Origin: Symbiodinium natans
Taxonomy: Eukaryota; Sar; Dinophyceae; Suessiales; Symbiodiniaceae
Length of the DNA: 64,000 bases
Direction: 5' to 3'
Assembly: GCA_905221605.1 (NCBI GenBank)
Contig: CAJNDS010000680.1
Coordinates: 499,204-563,203 of the forward strand
Shown: piece by piece, positions 54,020 through 64,000 of the stretch
How positions within the stretch are numbered: position 1 is the first letter of the stretch
Layout of the letters: each line of letters begins with the position of its first letter
The notes under the pieces: model-generated
Database searches by the model: none
What the model saw: only the letters and a program-made list of their open reading frames with translations
What the model was told of the DNA's origin: nothing
Made by a program: the position numbers and the translations under genes

Positions 54020-54304
54020 TCAAGAAACTAAGCCCCTGTTCCGCCGAGAAGTAACCCGGATCTCTGCACACAACTCCTGTTGAACTGGATTGCATACCGT
54101 GTCCTCATTCAGCAGCCCGCATGGGAAGCGGTCGCCCTGCTCTTCAGGCACTAACGTGAAGCCAGATGCACTCGCCAGAGCAACTGCCAGAGGACATACT
54201 GCCTTCAGCACAGCAGTGGCGTTGGTTGAGCCGGCCAATGCGACGATGGTCTCCACAGCGTTTGTCTCCGCAGCCTCACACAGATTCACGGCTTTAGAAC
54301 TCAA
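54020..54304 (-). CDS. Unidentified helical protein segment
   Basis: A 94-codon minus-strand frame ending in TAG reads SSKAVNLCEAAETNAVET, IVALAGSTNATAVLKAV and CPLAVALASASGFTLVPE. The Ala/Leu-rich helical pattern could be an armadillo- or ankyrin-like repeat, but no consensus is met. It lies 5' of the ankyrin gene on the same strand and may be an upstream exon of it. Confidence 0.38.
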   Translation of the reverse strand: MSSKAVNLCEAAETNAVETIVALAGSTNATAVLKAVCPLAVALASASGFTLVPEEQGDRFPCGLLNEDTVCNPVQQELCAEIRVTSRRNRGLVS

Positions 54305-55632
54305 GGAATCACAGCTCTTAAGACGTCTTTAGTGCCGAACACTTCAAGAACTCATGTTACTAGCATGGAGCCCGGAGCCCCGTCGGTCAGCCTTGTAAAG
54401 GGAGATCGCGTCCAAGATCTCGCCACCATGCATTAATGCGAAGCGCTTGTTAACGAGGCCAAGGACCTTTTCCCGGCTGACGTGGCGTGGACCACAAAGG
54501 TGCTTACTCAATCTGGCACTGGCAACTACCCCATGGCCAACCAGAGCAGATCAATAGATATAGTTCCCGACATGAAGCCGAAGGGGCATAACAATCTTTG
54601 GTTTGCTCTGCGGGGCTACAAAAAGAAACAGCCAGCTGTGCTTGGGAGGCTGAAAAGACGGCATCTGCCAAGATCGCCAAGCCGCAGTGAGAAGGTACAC
54701 ATCTCTGAATCTCGTCCTTTGAACATGTAGCCAGCCAAGCACAGTTCAGAGGCTGGTTTTGTGGCTAACACATTGAGCAGCACAGCAACTTCAGAATCCG
54801 CAAGCACGACATCATGATGGGCTGAGTTGCTCCAACTGCTGGCAAAAGATGGCTTCAAAGTCCACCATGTTTGCAAACCTTAGATGTGGATAGCTCAGGT
54901 TCTAGGAATCTGCAACCAACAAAAATATCGAGATCATGCCTCGTAAGACGTTCGAATCACGCCGAAGCACACGCCAGAAACAAGCTGCTTGGAGTCTGCC
55001 TCCTCAACGGCAACCTGACGCCCACATGGGGGCTGGTTCTCTAAACTATGCTCCCAGGTAGAATACAGAGCCCTTTATATGTAGGGTACCTGAAAAGGTC
55101 CCCAGAAATTTAGAGAATCCACCACAGGGTTCAGGACGGCCGCCCGCCTTGTAGTCAAAGCGAAACTCACAGAATTGCCACAGGCTGTCACCCAAGCTTG
55201 GGCGTTGCACCTTCGCGCAAGCAGGTGATCTAAACTTGACAATGCCACTGCAACACGAAACAAGTCAGGGAACGCTGAGAACTTCGATCTCGTCCGTGCA
55301 GGTGAAGATGCCGGTGGAAGGAACCACGATTTTCCTCAGTGCGAGTTGACAAAACCATGCACACATTACATGCTTCAAAGGAATATCCTATCGCAAGCAC
55401 AAAAACACCTCAAATGACGAAGTTTCACTCGCTGGCATTTAGAGTTTCGTGAGCTTTTTCTCAAAGCTACAAACTTTTCAAAATACCGTTTGATTCATTT
55501 CTGACAATGACAAGGTGGGAAAGCGGCCGACATCGCCAAACGGCATAACCGTTGGAGGTGTGGGTACTTCACACTGCTGCCAGCGTGTGTGCGATTCGTG
55601 GTGGGTTTCCAAGCTATCTAGTCTGACGACAC

Positions 55633-55691
55633 AACCCTAAACCCTAAACCCTAAACCCTAAACCCTAAACCCTAAACCCTAAACCCTACAT
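55633..55691 (-). repeat. Interstitial telomere repeat (CCCTAAA)n, perfect
   Basis: Eight exact CCCTAAA units. Confidence 0.97.
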
Positions 55692-55694
55692 ACG

Positions 55695-55883
55695 CAAAGG
55701 AATCAACTTCAAATTTGTAGAGGCTGGCCGCGATTCCGCGTTCGCGGCACAGGCTTCTGCGACTGCGCTGTTACTCATGTTGCAAGCATCGCTGAGCAGC
55801 CTGTTGCCCTGCATCCAAGTCTCAATAACTTCTTGAAGCTTTGCGAGAGCGCCTCGCAGAAATGCCCAAAACATGAGTTCCAA
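55695..55883 (-). CDS. Unidentified exon
   Basis: Minus-strand frame reading LRGALAKLQEVIETWMQ, GNRLLSDACNMSNSAVAE and ACAANAESRPASTNLKL. The composition looks coding and the telomere block directly follows it. No family recognised. Confidence 0.3.
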
Positions 55884-56349
55884 CTCGCACAGTAGCTCAT
55901 CACAAACTTAACAATGTGCCACGGCCCTCCTCTGCTGCACAAAAGTGCGCCTCAGCAACGCTCCATTTCATGTACTCCCCTTTCGCCACTTCTTCGATTG
56001 CGACGTTGTCGCCACACATGCGGAGCCTTAGAGGCTCTTTGGCACTCGTTGGTGCCCTGCCTTCAGGCCGTTGGCCTGTTCGGGACCATATGACAGACCG
56101 ACTGAGAGAACGTCTGGGGAAGAAGGGTCAACCGACGACCTTCTTTATCACGTACCATCATGTACCGGGCAGCTTTACTCGCAAGACTCCGAAGGGGAAG
56201 TGCCGGACTGACAGCTCCTGTGCAGCATGCAGACTCCTCAGCCTCCGCTTGTACATTATGGTCATACCGGCCCTTCTCTTCACAAACAAGTGCTCCTCTG
56301 TCGTGGCTCTTTGCACGCGACATGGTGGCTTGAGTTGAACAGGGTCCTA

Positions 56350-56810
56350 GCAGTCCACTTCTCTGCTTTTGTCTTCGGTGACAGATTGCAGTTGCACAAG
56401 GTAGACGTCCACCTTGTTGGCAAACTCGCCATGTAGCTCTCGAAAGAGGTCGGCATAGTCCTGCCGTCACATGTTTTGGCAGGTGTTTTGGTAAGTCTCA
56501 CGTGTCGCACTTCTCATCCTGGCCTTTGACACAAAGCCCAATCCATCGCCCTTCGGCATGTCGGTGTGGGGCCCGTGTGGCTCCAGGTTTAGTGGCTGGT
56601 GACTGCTGGGGTCGGGGTTGGATGTATAGTACTCATGTACCTGTGAAGTCCGTATCAGCCCTGGTGGTGGGATGAGTTTGCATTGTCGCCATCTTAACAT
56701 CATATCGAAGGCGCGACATGTCCAACGTGTCCAAGGCCATTGCAGCTGCGTGTTGCACTGAACGGGACCCGGCCTTCGAGAGACAAGACAACCTGAAGTC
56801 TCCAGATTGC
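56350..56810 (-). CDS. Unidentified protein, internal exons
   Basis: Three frames in order on the minus strand look like one protein. About 56700-56770 reads SRSVQHAAAMALDTLDMS. About 56510-56640 (CAG acceptor) reads VHEYYTSNPDPSSHQPLN, then GDGLGFVSKARMRSATRE. About 56355-56448 (GGCAG acceptor) reads DYADLFRELHGEFANK, VDVYLVQLQSVTEDKS. A downstream frame at about 56225-56290 (VKRRAGMTIMYKRRLR) may follow. The helices and charged composition suggest a soluble protein. I do not recognise it. It is the first gene 3' of the helicase. Confidence 0.42.
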
Positions 56811-57136
56811 TTCAAACAGATCAGATCAAGCCAAGGACCTCGCTCACATCGACATGAACTACGACATCTAAGACATCTAGGACACTAGGACTGTCTTTCT
56901 CTCTTGCCCAATCCACCAGGCTGCCGCAAGTCGGTGGCTCTCGCCGTTGGGATCAACTCCCCTGGTGGAAGCGCTACGGCACGAAGGAGACACAGAGGAT
57001 GGTCGAGGCAGCCCCAAGGTTCACCGCCACTGACAACTTCGCAAGACTTCGCAAGCAACCCCTCTTCCATCGCTGGGACTTTTCGTGCGTGAAACCGGGC
57101 AGCCGCGGCTAGCGGCTAGCCATCACTGGCCGGCCA

Positions 57137-60100
57137 TCACTCCGTGCCGTTGTTGTCCTCTTCAGCCCGCAACTTGCTCAGCCTCTCCTGCAAACAGCAG
57201 CACGACGAACATCTTCCAACACAAACCCGAACATCTTCCAAAATTTTGAGAGCACGTCTGCCAGTCCTGGAACTCTTCCCAGTCATAATCTATCTCCGTC
57301 ACCTTGCACTGGTAATGTTCCATCACCTGGCCAACGTGCCAAAAGTGTGCCAAAAGTGCATCTTCGAAGATTGGCTCGAGCCGTAGCGAGCCTCTTGGAC
57401 ATGCTTGATCTCGTCCGTTGTCACAAGGCTCACTGCAACGCCCTTCAGGCCGAACCTTTGCCCAAACATGTCAGGCTCCCCCTGCAAATGTCAGATCCGA
57501 CTAGAGGCGGGAACAAAAAGCTCGGCCCGACACCGACCAGTCCTTCCAATTCGATGCAGGTACGTATCCTCAGCACAAAGCACTAGAAGAGACAATGCCT
57601 ACAGTCGGGAAGATGTACATTCCAGCTGGTCTCGCTGGCCAAGAAACCATGGCAACGCCCCAGTTACGGGTGAGAGGCATCTCGTAGTTCACCACGAGGG
57701 TGACCTGCGGAGCATGCGGCATGGGCCCAAAAGAGCCCCCAGGGGGGTCGTGTGTGCCACCTGTGGCACATCGATCCCACGGCAAAGGACGTCTGTCGCG
57801 ACCAAGACCTGAATGCAAGCTACGACATTTAGAGGTGGTCACATACACAGCGGCTTCTTGCGACAGCCTGAGTCACTCCGGTCCTGAACTCATTCATGAC
57901 CCGGTCTCGCCTTCAACAATCACGAGCTCAGCAGCTCACAGCACTCTCACCAGTGGAACTCAAAATGTCTAAGGCTGGTCGCTTTTCTTGGGGCATTCTC
58001 TGCAACATCGCCCGCCAACCGATTTTGACCAAGATCGGCCAAGGCTGTTGATTTGCGAAGCTATTTCTGCACTGTAGCAGCATGCCCCCTGAAGAGTCAC
58101 AAGAGTGCGAGAGCGGTTCGAAGACCTCTGTGAAGCGTAACGTGCAGGGGAGACTACAGGGGCAGCTTCTTTTCGTGCACACCGCCCTGCTCACTCAGTT
58201 TCCGACCGTTGTGGTGCTTAGGGCCTAGTCCTTGTGCCAACGTCTGACACTGCCCATGGTCTAGCAGAGCTTCTATCCTGGATGCTTCGGAGCTACGGCC
58301 CAGGAATCTGCCCCGGTTCCGGCTGCTGCTGAGGCGGCTACTCGTCGGGGTTTGTGATCTGTTTTGCATTGTTTTGCTGACTCTTGGAGGAGTAAGACCT
58401 CCTCAGACCTGCCCCATCCAAAAGGACTGGCTGGCCACGACTGTGTTTTCGTGTCTATTGAATTGGCGCATGGTGCATGAGCGTTTGGATAGAACTCGAC
58501 ATAGCATGGCAATCGTAGCATCAGGGCGACCCTTGCCGAAAAGCAGCAACAAAGTCGCTGCTCGCACCGCGATTGCCGAGGTCCAGGCTCTTCTACGGTC
58601 AGGCCCTCTTCTTGACCGCTGCCTTGCCTGGCGACGTCAACGTTCAACGTCTTCATGTGCACGCCGTAGATAGGGGATGCTTTTGCAGGAATCAAGTACT
58701 TGCCAGGCGGACGACCCGCAAATCAGCGACACAACCCGACCTTCCTGCTGCAGCTGCTCCGCAATTTGGAAGGCCTCGCATATTGTGCCGAGCCTACGCC
58801 AACTGTCTCGCTAGCTTCAACCTCCTGCCAGTGCTTGCAAACAGGCACTAGTTTCGTTGGCCATCGCGGCTGAAGGGCTGAGCAGTAGCAGTCTACAAAG
58901 TCAAGAAGCCATCCTACTCAGCGAGCAAAAGTGCACCTTCATGGCATGCGGCCTGGAGGGTGGGAAGGTGGAGCTGACTCCCCAAAAAGATGAAGAGGGA
59001 CTGCTTCCGGGTTTCTGGGTACCGAAGATGAGTTGCAAAGGGCCCACCAAGGCTCCACGGACATCCTCCGGCTGCCGCTCAAGACTACCAGGTGCTGGGG
59101 ACCTAACTCTAGCGAACCTAGTTGCTGCTTTGCAGCAATAAGCTATGCGCCCGGTTTCGCGGAAAAATTGCACGGAAGAGGACATCTTCGGACAACTGCA
59201 GAGATCGATGATAGGAAAGAGCAAGACCCAAGACTCCCTCGGAAGGCGTCTTGGCACGATCCTCCATGCAATGCGCGAAACCACGGCTCTAGAACTACTG
59301 GTGCTGGTATCCACCTGTGTTGCAGGCATCCTACCTTCTCACAGCGAAGCTTCAGCGCCTTGACCACATCATTCACTTGCAAACTTGAGGCACGCAGGAG
59401 ACCACAAAAAGATTTTTTGGGTTTACGAGAATAGGGGACCCCGGATTAGACCCTTAAATAGTAGTATCCCCTCATAATGGGGACCCCCATCTATCAAGCG
59501 ACTCAGTCAGTACCAACCGGTCAGGCTGGACACTGGCCGCTAAATCTCAACCCGAAACCCCATAAACCCTAAACCCCTGAACCCTACACCTGAAACCTGA
59601 GACCCTGAACCTGAAACCTTAAACTCTAGACCTGAAACCCTGGCCCTAACCCCAACCCCCCAACAACACCACGGGGGGGGGGGGGGCTCGGGGTCATAGA
59701 TGAAATTACCCGCCCCCCCCCCCGCAGCATGGCTTCAATTTGGGAGGTCTCGCATGATCTAGCCACAAGCAAAGCACAAAAGTAGGCCACTTGAGCAAAG
59801 CCAGGCAGACGGATCATCTTTGCAGCAACGCATATCGCCAGGACACCCTCGGCGGGTTCTCTGCTTCCCAGGCCATCCTGCGTGGCAACATTTGCTGCCA
59901 AAGCTCACAGAAACGCCATGAGATTCGGAAGGATTTGATCTTGGGGGAGGGATAGCAAGAGGCTACTTGCCAGGGTGCTGAGGGAGCTATAGGGAGCTGC
60001 TGTCAAGCATCGGAAATCATAGCGATGCGTGGATGTCCCAAGCGGATTTCCACGCGTAACGCCCTCAGCACACAGCCACAAGCTTGACACTCGGACGCAT

Positions 60101-63100
60101 GAACGACTACATCTTTTGGTAGGTCCATCCGTGCCACACACAGCGATACCGAAAAGAGGCTCAGCATCCACTGCACCGCACTGTGCACACAAGGGCACTG
60201 GGCAAGGGGCCAAGTTGTCGCGAAGCGTGAACAACTGTGAGGAAAACCTCTGGTCCTTGGAACCCGGATGTAGACGTTTTGGGTGAAAGCAAGATCTTGC
60301 TCCACGAGTTTTGAATCGAACTTTTTTGGACAAGTCACGTGAGAGCGGAAAGCATCCCTGCTCGAGGTGGTCTCACTGAAGGGATGTCCTGAGCAGAAGG
60401 CCGAGCACCAGCACCTACACACATGCGAAATCCCATGCGAATGCAGCCCACTTGTTCTCGTTGGTCGTCGAGGTCATGCGCTGCTTGGCCGAGAAAGGTT
60501 AAGAGCTAAACTCAAGGCACAGACTAAACATCGCAAAGCTGACAACGAATTTCACATGCTCGACCACATTCTGCATGCAAGCCACCCAGACTGTGACAAA
60601 GGCTGTCGTTTTCGCGGGGGTCCGCCTTTTAACGCAAGACGAACCCAGATATCGAAGGCCACATTGCTGAGTTCTGAGGCCTTGCCACGCCAGAGGTCAA
60701 GGCTTCCATCATCTCCAAAGCAGCCTCTTGAACAAAGGTTTGAGGGGCCCTTCCTCGCAAACCTGCACATGGTGACTGCCTAGCTTTCACCAAGGTACCG
60801 TAGGAGGCCCGAGACTCCGAGCTTGTTGCGGCTGGCGCCTTCACACAAGCGTGCGTGGCAGAACAAGTCGCCTCCCCGCCTTAAGCATAGTTGTTTGGGG
60901 AAACATGCCGCCTATTAAGGTTTTTCAGAACTTCAAACCGAAAGCGTTTACCCAAGCTGCAAGCATGCGGCGCTTCCAAGCCGCTGCTGTCCGAGCCTGA
61001 CCAACCGTACCCGTACCAGCTTCACAGAGTTGTGCGGCTTCAAAAAGGCGTCACAGTTACTCTGTACACAACGTGCAGCTGGTCTACGTTCGATGCCAAC
61101 TTATATGATGCACCCGACGCGTCATAGAACTCTTGAAACAACAAGGCGAAAATCACCCAGCATCTATGCTGAGCCATACTGCTGGACACAAGCATGGAAC
61201 TCAAAATGCAGAGGTCAAAGAACATGACTTGGGCAGCGACCCCTTCTCTTTGTTCGAAACCTTGGCTTCTGCTCAGCGTGCGGCAATCCTGCCCCACGTC
61301 TCCAAAGGACAAAAACCGAACGGGAAGATGCGCTTGAAGCAGGTCGCTGCCGCGATTTTGTTGGCTGCAAAGTCCGTGGACTCGAACTTGCGAAACCTCA
61401 CCGAGGTTGTGTCAAGGTGAAGGCTAGACCGCGCTGCTGGCGGGTCAGACAAGAGTTGGTGCAAACAGGTCTGATCAGAAGGGACCCCATCGCCCCAAGG
61501 ATCGGGCATCGAGAGCCTACCCCATCCCCCCCCGCCCCAATGCCAAGAGTGAGCATCATGAGCATCAGCTCCACCGCAACATGGATCAACTTCCGATAAG
61601 CCCAAGCAGCGAGAGGCCGTATTGTGAACGGATCGAAAGCTGCATCAGGTCTTCCGCCATGGCTATGCAGACACTACTTAAAAGACTTCGGGAGGCAGAG
61701 CCGAAGCCTTCTCAAGTGATTTTGAAAATCCTTCAACCCCAAGGATTTCAGGCGTCGCATGGTGTCAGTGGGTTCTACCATGATGGAGCAAAACGCCTTC
61801 AGAGGCTCTCCGGTGCCACGTTGAGCGCATGCCAACGCGTCTGCCCATGGCAGATGGCAGACTCCGAGCCTTCCTCCGGGAGTTGAAGAAGACGATGCTC
61901 TGGCCCATGCTGAGAGAACCATAGATCTGCCACAGGAGATGCCGTCTCATTTTTCAGCTCTTTATGGAAGTGACACAGCCTCAGGTCACCCCCAGCTCTT
62001 CAAGACAGGTCAGGCGCGCGTTCATCAGCTGCTGGAACTTGTCGTTCTCATCCTCGCAAACCTTGTACGTCTGCCTGGCACTTGACACACACACACACAC
62101 ATGCCGGTGCCCTCTGTACTTCAGACAGACCGGCAAAACTGCTGATTCATGTGGAACCCAGAAGTTGAAAGCTCTTGCAATACTCTTTGAACACGTGCTT
62201 TAGAGGATCTCGCTACAACATTCAAGCTACCTCGGGCATTGATCGCGCGTTGCTGCTTCGATTGAAAGAGCTGTCTGTCGCAGCCGAACAGCGACTGAGA
62301 GTTCTCTGGCAGTGCTGAATATCTAACCATAAACCCCATACGGCCACTGACCGTAAGCTTCCAGGACCCCTGGGGATTAGCAGGTGACTCAGGTGCCCGC
62401 TGGATGCTGGCAACCGTCAACGCCTCCTTGGAGACCTGGCTGTGGGAATATGGGGGGGGAGGGGGGTTTAGGGTCTAGGGTTTAGGGTTTAGGGTTTAGG
62501 GTTTAGGGTTTAGGGTTTAGGGTTTAGGGTTTAGGGTTTAGGGTTTAGGGTTTAGGGTTTATGGAGGGGGGGGGGGTTCCGAGATTCGCGGTGCCTTTTT
62601 TGGGGTCGTGTTTAGAAGGAAACACTACTATTTGGGGGTCTGTATGTTGGAGGTCCCCCCTATTTTCGTAAACCCCCATAGAATGATACTCTAGTATGAT
62701 TAAGACCGCAGCAGTCGGGTCAGCTCGACTGAGAACTTGTAGTACTGTGAGATGGTGCAAGCGCAAGCTTCTCACCCGTGTACACTCCACACCTGCGACA
62801 GCGGCCCAGCCTTGATCACGGTCTTGCTAGCGAGCAGATTCCGTGCAAAGATTTGCACGTGATCAGGGTAGGTGGCACTGAAGAAGAGAATCTGTCCAGG
62901 ACTGAAAACTGAAAGCGGCAGAGACCTCATTGGCACAGGGCCTGGATGTCTTCTGGCAAATGCTTCCGAACATCCATCACATGGGTGCCCATGAAGTTCT
63001 CCTGCGCAGATGTATCGGGGGGAAGCACAATACGAAGGCAGTGGAAGATTAGTAGATGCCTGACGCTGCTCAATGATGCGTGATGTTGCGCGCGTACCGC

Positions 63101-64000
63101 GAGAGAACGTCCTGATCCAGCATCACATCCGCTTCATCGAGAACCAAGACCTTGAGCTCCTTCACGTAGACGAATCTCTTCTTACACATGTCCTGAAACA
63201 GGACAGTCACTTGCCCGTAGCAGATTAGTGGTGCAGTCGCAGTCTGTGCATGGCAAAGGCAAGCATCAAAGCAGAAGATTGCCATGGAGGCAAGACGTTG
63301 CACTATGCTGGAAGGCAGGACATTGCCCAAGCACGTGCACAATGAACATCCCTACAGATCGATGCCATGCTCTCCGCGTGAGTTTTCCCCCCTTCGTCCA
63401 TCATCTTGCCAGGCGTGCCGATCAAGATGTGACAGTCTATGGTGGAGCCGCTGGGAACACGCTCCTCGCACGGAGAGATGCTCAGCCAAGACGTGCTGAA
63501 ACCAGCGCAACATTCGCTCAGCACTCGCTCCATTCCCGGGCACACAAGGTGTGTCTTCGGACCAAGCGCGTACCTGCCAACTGAAGCTTCTGTGGCCAAA
63601 GAGGATCCTGCGAAATAGTCGAATCATGCTTTGGGGAACCCCAGAAGGTTCAAGAACTCGTGGTTTTGTCGCGCGAGCTCTCTGGTTGGACCTGAGCTTG
63701 GCAAAAGGCAGATGAAGGCTTTTGGGGACATCGGGGTCACCTTTGGCAACTTCTGAGCGGCCGGCACAAGATCATGGCCTGCGGCTGCATGACCTCTTTG
63801 AAAAACTGAAACAATTGAAAGTGGTATCACGAATGAGTGTGGAAGCGTGATCTTTTCTGCAATACGTCGATGCTTAAGCTCTGACACACACCTAAGAACC
63901 ATTGACATACTGCAAACAGCTGCAAGCACCGTCAACGGTCAGGTAGTGTGAGCAGCACCGGCGAAACACTGTGAGAATGTGCTCATGCCGAGGATTGGGC
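57137..64000 (-). CDS. DBP5/DDX19-like DEAD-box ATP-dependent RNA helicase, 5'-truncated by window edge
   Basis: Remodels RNA-protein complexes; DBP5/DDX19 acts at the cytoplasmic face of the nuclear pore in mRNA export. Exons with key motifs: 63989-64000 (AQSS, start of motif I), 63773-63805 (FFKEVMQPQAMILC), 63630-63691 (PTRELARQNHEFLNLLG, Ia), 63574-63607 (PLWPQKLQLA), 63396-63464 (STIDCHILIGTPGKMMD, Ib), 63112-63192 (ELKVLVLDEADVMLDQ, II), 63003 to about 62931 (GTHVMDVRKHLPEDIQ), 62793 to about 62908 (ILFFSATYPDHVQIFARN, III), 62401-62435, 62020-62074 (YKVCEDENDKFQQLMN), 61863-61926 (GQSIVFFNSRRKAR, IV), 59335-59375 (NDVVKALKLRCEK), 59246-59286 (ALHGGSCQDA), 57868-57910 (RDRVMNEFRTGVTQ), 57761-57808 (VLVATDVLCRGIDVPQ, V), 57657-57704 (VTLVVNYEMP), 57534-57568 (TYLHRIGRTGR, VI), about 57400-57455 (FGLKGVAVSLVTTDE), 57258-57326 (DYDWEEFQDWQ) and 57137-57187 (RLSKLRAEEDNNGTE, TGA). 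Phase fits at nearly all junctions. FVYVKELKVLVLDEAD and MLDQ favour DBP5 over eIF4A. The exon with the motif I GKT was not found. Confidence 0.88.
59424..59492 (-). mobile_element. MITE-like fragment (inverted) in helicase intron
   Basis: ggtttacgagaataggggac is the reverse complement of the right end at 62.67 kb (tcccccctattttcgtaaac); it is followed by gtagtatcccctcataatgg and ggaccccc. Confidence 0.45.
59558..59650 (-). repeat. Strongly diverged telomere-like repeat
   Basis: Units such as aaccctaa, acctgaa, accctga and accttaa in loose 7-8 base phase. Looks like an old, decayed block. Confidence 0.8.
60367..61886 (+). other. Long plus-strand open frames inside a helicase intron
   Basis: Three plus-strand frames are open over 60367-60783 (138 codons, e.g. 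LRAKLKAQTKHRKADNEF), 61133-61420 (95 codons, DPFSLFETLASAQRAAIL, LTEVVSR then stop) and 61581-61886 (101 codons, LLKRLREAEPKPSQVILK). They lie in the 2.5 kb intron between the helicase exons at 59.37 and 61.86 kb. No family recognised; the minus strand is open over part of the same region. A nested gene is possible but not shown. Confidence 0.25.
62464..62561 (+). repeat. Interstitial telomere repeat (TTTAGGG)n
   Basis: About thirteen units between two short poly-G tracts, in the intron between two helicase exons. Confidence 0.96.
62580..62690 (+). mobile_element. MITE-like element in helicase intron
   Basis: The right end tcccccctattttcgtaaac plus ccccca matches the family at 15.5 kb; the left part ggtgccttttttggggtcgt is diverged. 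It directly follows the telomere block. Confidence 0.5.

Noticed and set aside
57405-57812. 135-codon plus-strand frame
   Set aside because: It is a shadow of helicase exons carrying motifs V and VI.
1-64000. Dinoflagellate spliced-leader relics, tRNA or rRNA genes
   Set aside because: I looked for the 22-base spliced leader ending ttttggctcaag, for tRNA cloverleaf signatures and for rRNA core sequence on both strands and saw none by eye. A covariance-model search would be needed to exclude small RNAs.

Overview
The window looks like nuclear DNA of a dinoflagellate, most likely a Symbiodiniaceae-type alga. Three things point there. (1) Plant/alga-type telomere repeat (TTTAGGG/CCCTAAA) is scattered through introns and spacers in more than 25 interstitial blocks. 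(2) Recognisable proteins are cut into many 30-120 nt exons whose introns start with GT, GC or GA and end in AG, usually followed by G, a splice pattern known from dinoflagellates. (3) The families seen (cold-shock-domain proteins, ankyrin repeats, a HAD hydrolase with a VDVDGVLN motif, an HYT/GVY-box domain) are expanded in dinoflagellates. Every gene I could support lies on the minus strand, so the window reads as one long unidirectional array; 5' ends are at higher coordinates.

Layout from left to right. 1.7-5.7 kb: unidentified exons (a CPFC protein, a Ser/Arg-rich protein) and a RING-H2 E3 ligase exon set (4.5-4.8 kb). 7.5-14.8 kb: fragments of cold-shock-domain (CSD) proteins. 15.65-16.90 kb: a nearly complete mitochondrial type II/PRDX5-like peroxiredoxin in five exons. 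17.2-20.0 kb: a three-module CSD protein. 20.0-24.4 kb: a 2.19 kb tandem duplication carrying two copies of an unidentified gene. 25.9-27.3 kb: a CSD-like exon and an HYT/GVY-box domain. 30.8-32.2 kb: a glutathione S-transferase-like gene. 32.5-36.1 kb: unidentified, partly membrane-type exons and an intronless ORF that may be recombinase-derived. 40.3-43.8 kb: a HAD-superfamily phosphatase-like gene. 44.3-48.6 kb: a second three-module CSD gene, partly paralogous to the first. 51.8-53.6 kb: an ankyrin-repeat gene. 54.0-56.8 kb: unidentified exons. 57.14 kb to the right edge: a DBP5/DDX19-type DEAD-box RNA helicase whose 5' end is outside the window.

How they fit together: several products are RNA-binding or RNA-remodelling (CSD proteins, DBP5-like mRNA-export helicase), which fits the largely post-transcriptional gene control of dinoflagellates; two are redox/detoxification enzymes (peroxiredoxin, GST). 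Nothing suggests an operon or a single pathway.

Between exons the DNA holds telomere-like repeat blocks in both orientations, at least three families of short inverted-repeat (MITE-like) elements, and long microsatellites. Exon boundaries were derived by hand from family consensus, reading frame and phase; where a boundary is uncertain the entry says so. Most long open frames on the plus strand appear to be shadows or low-complexity sequence.
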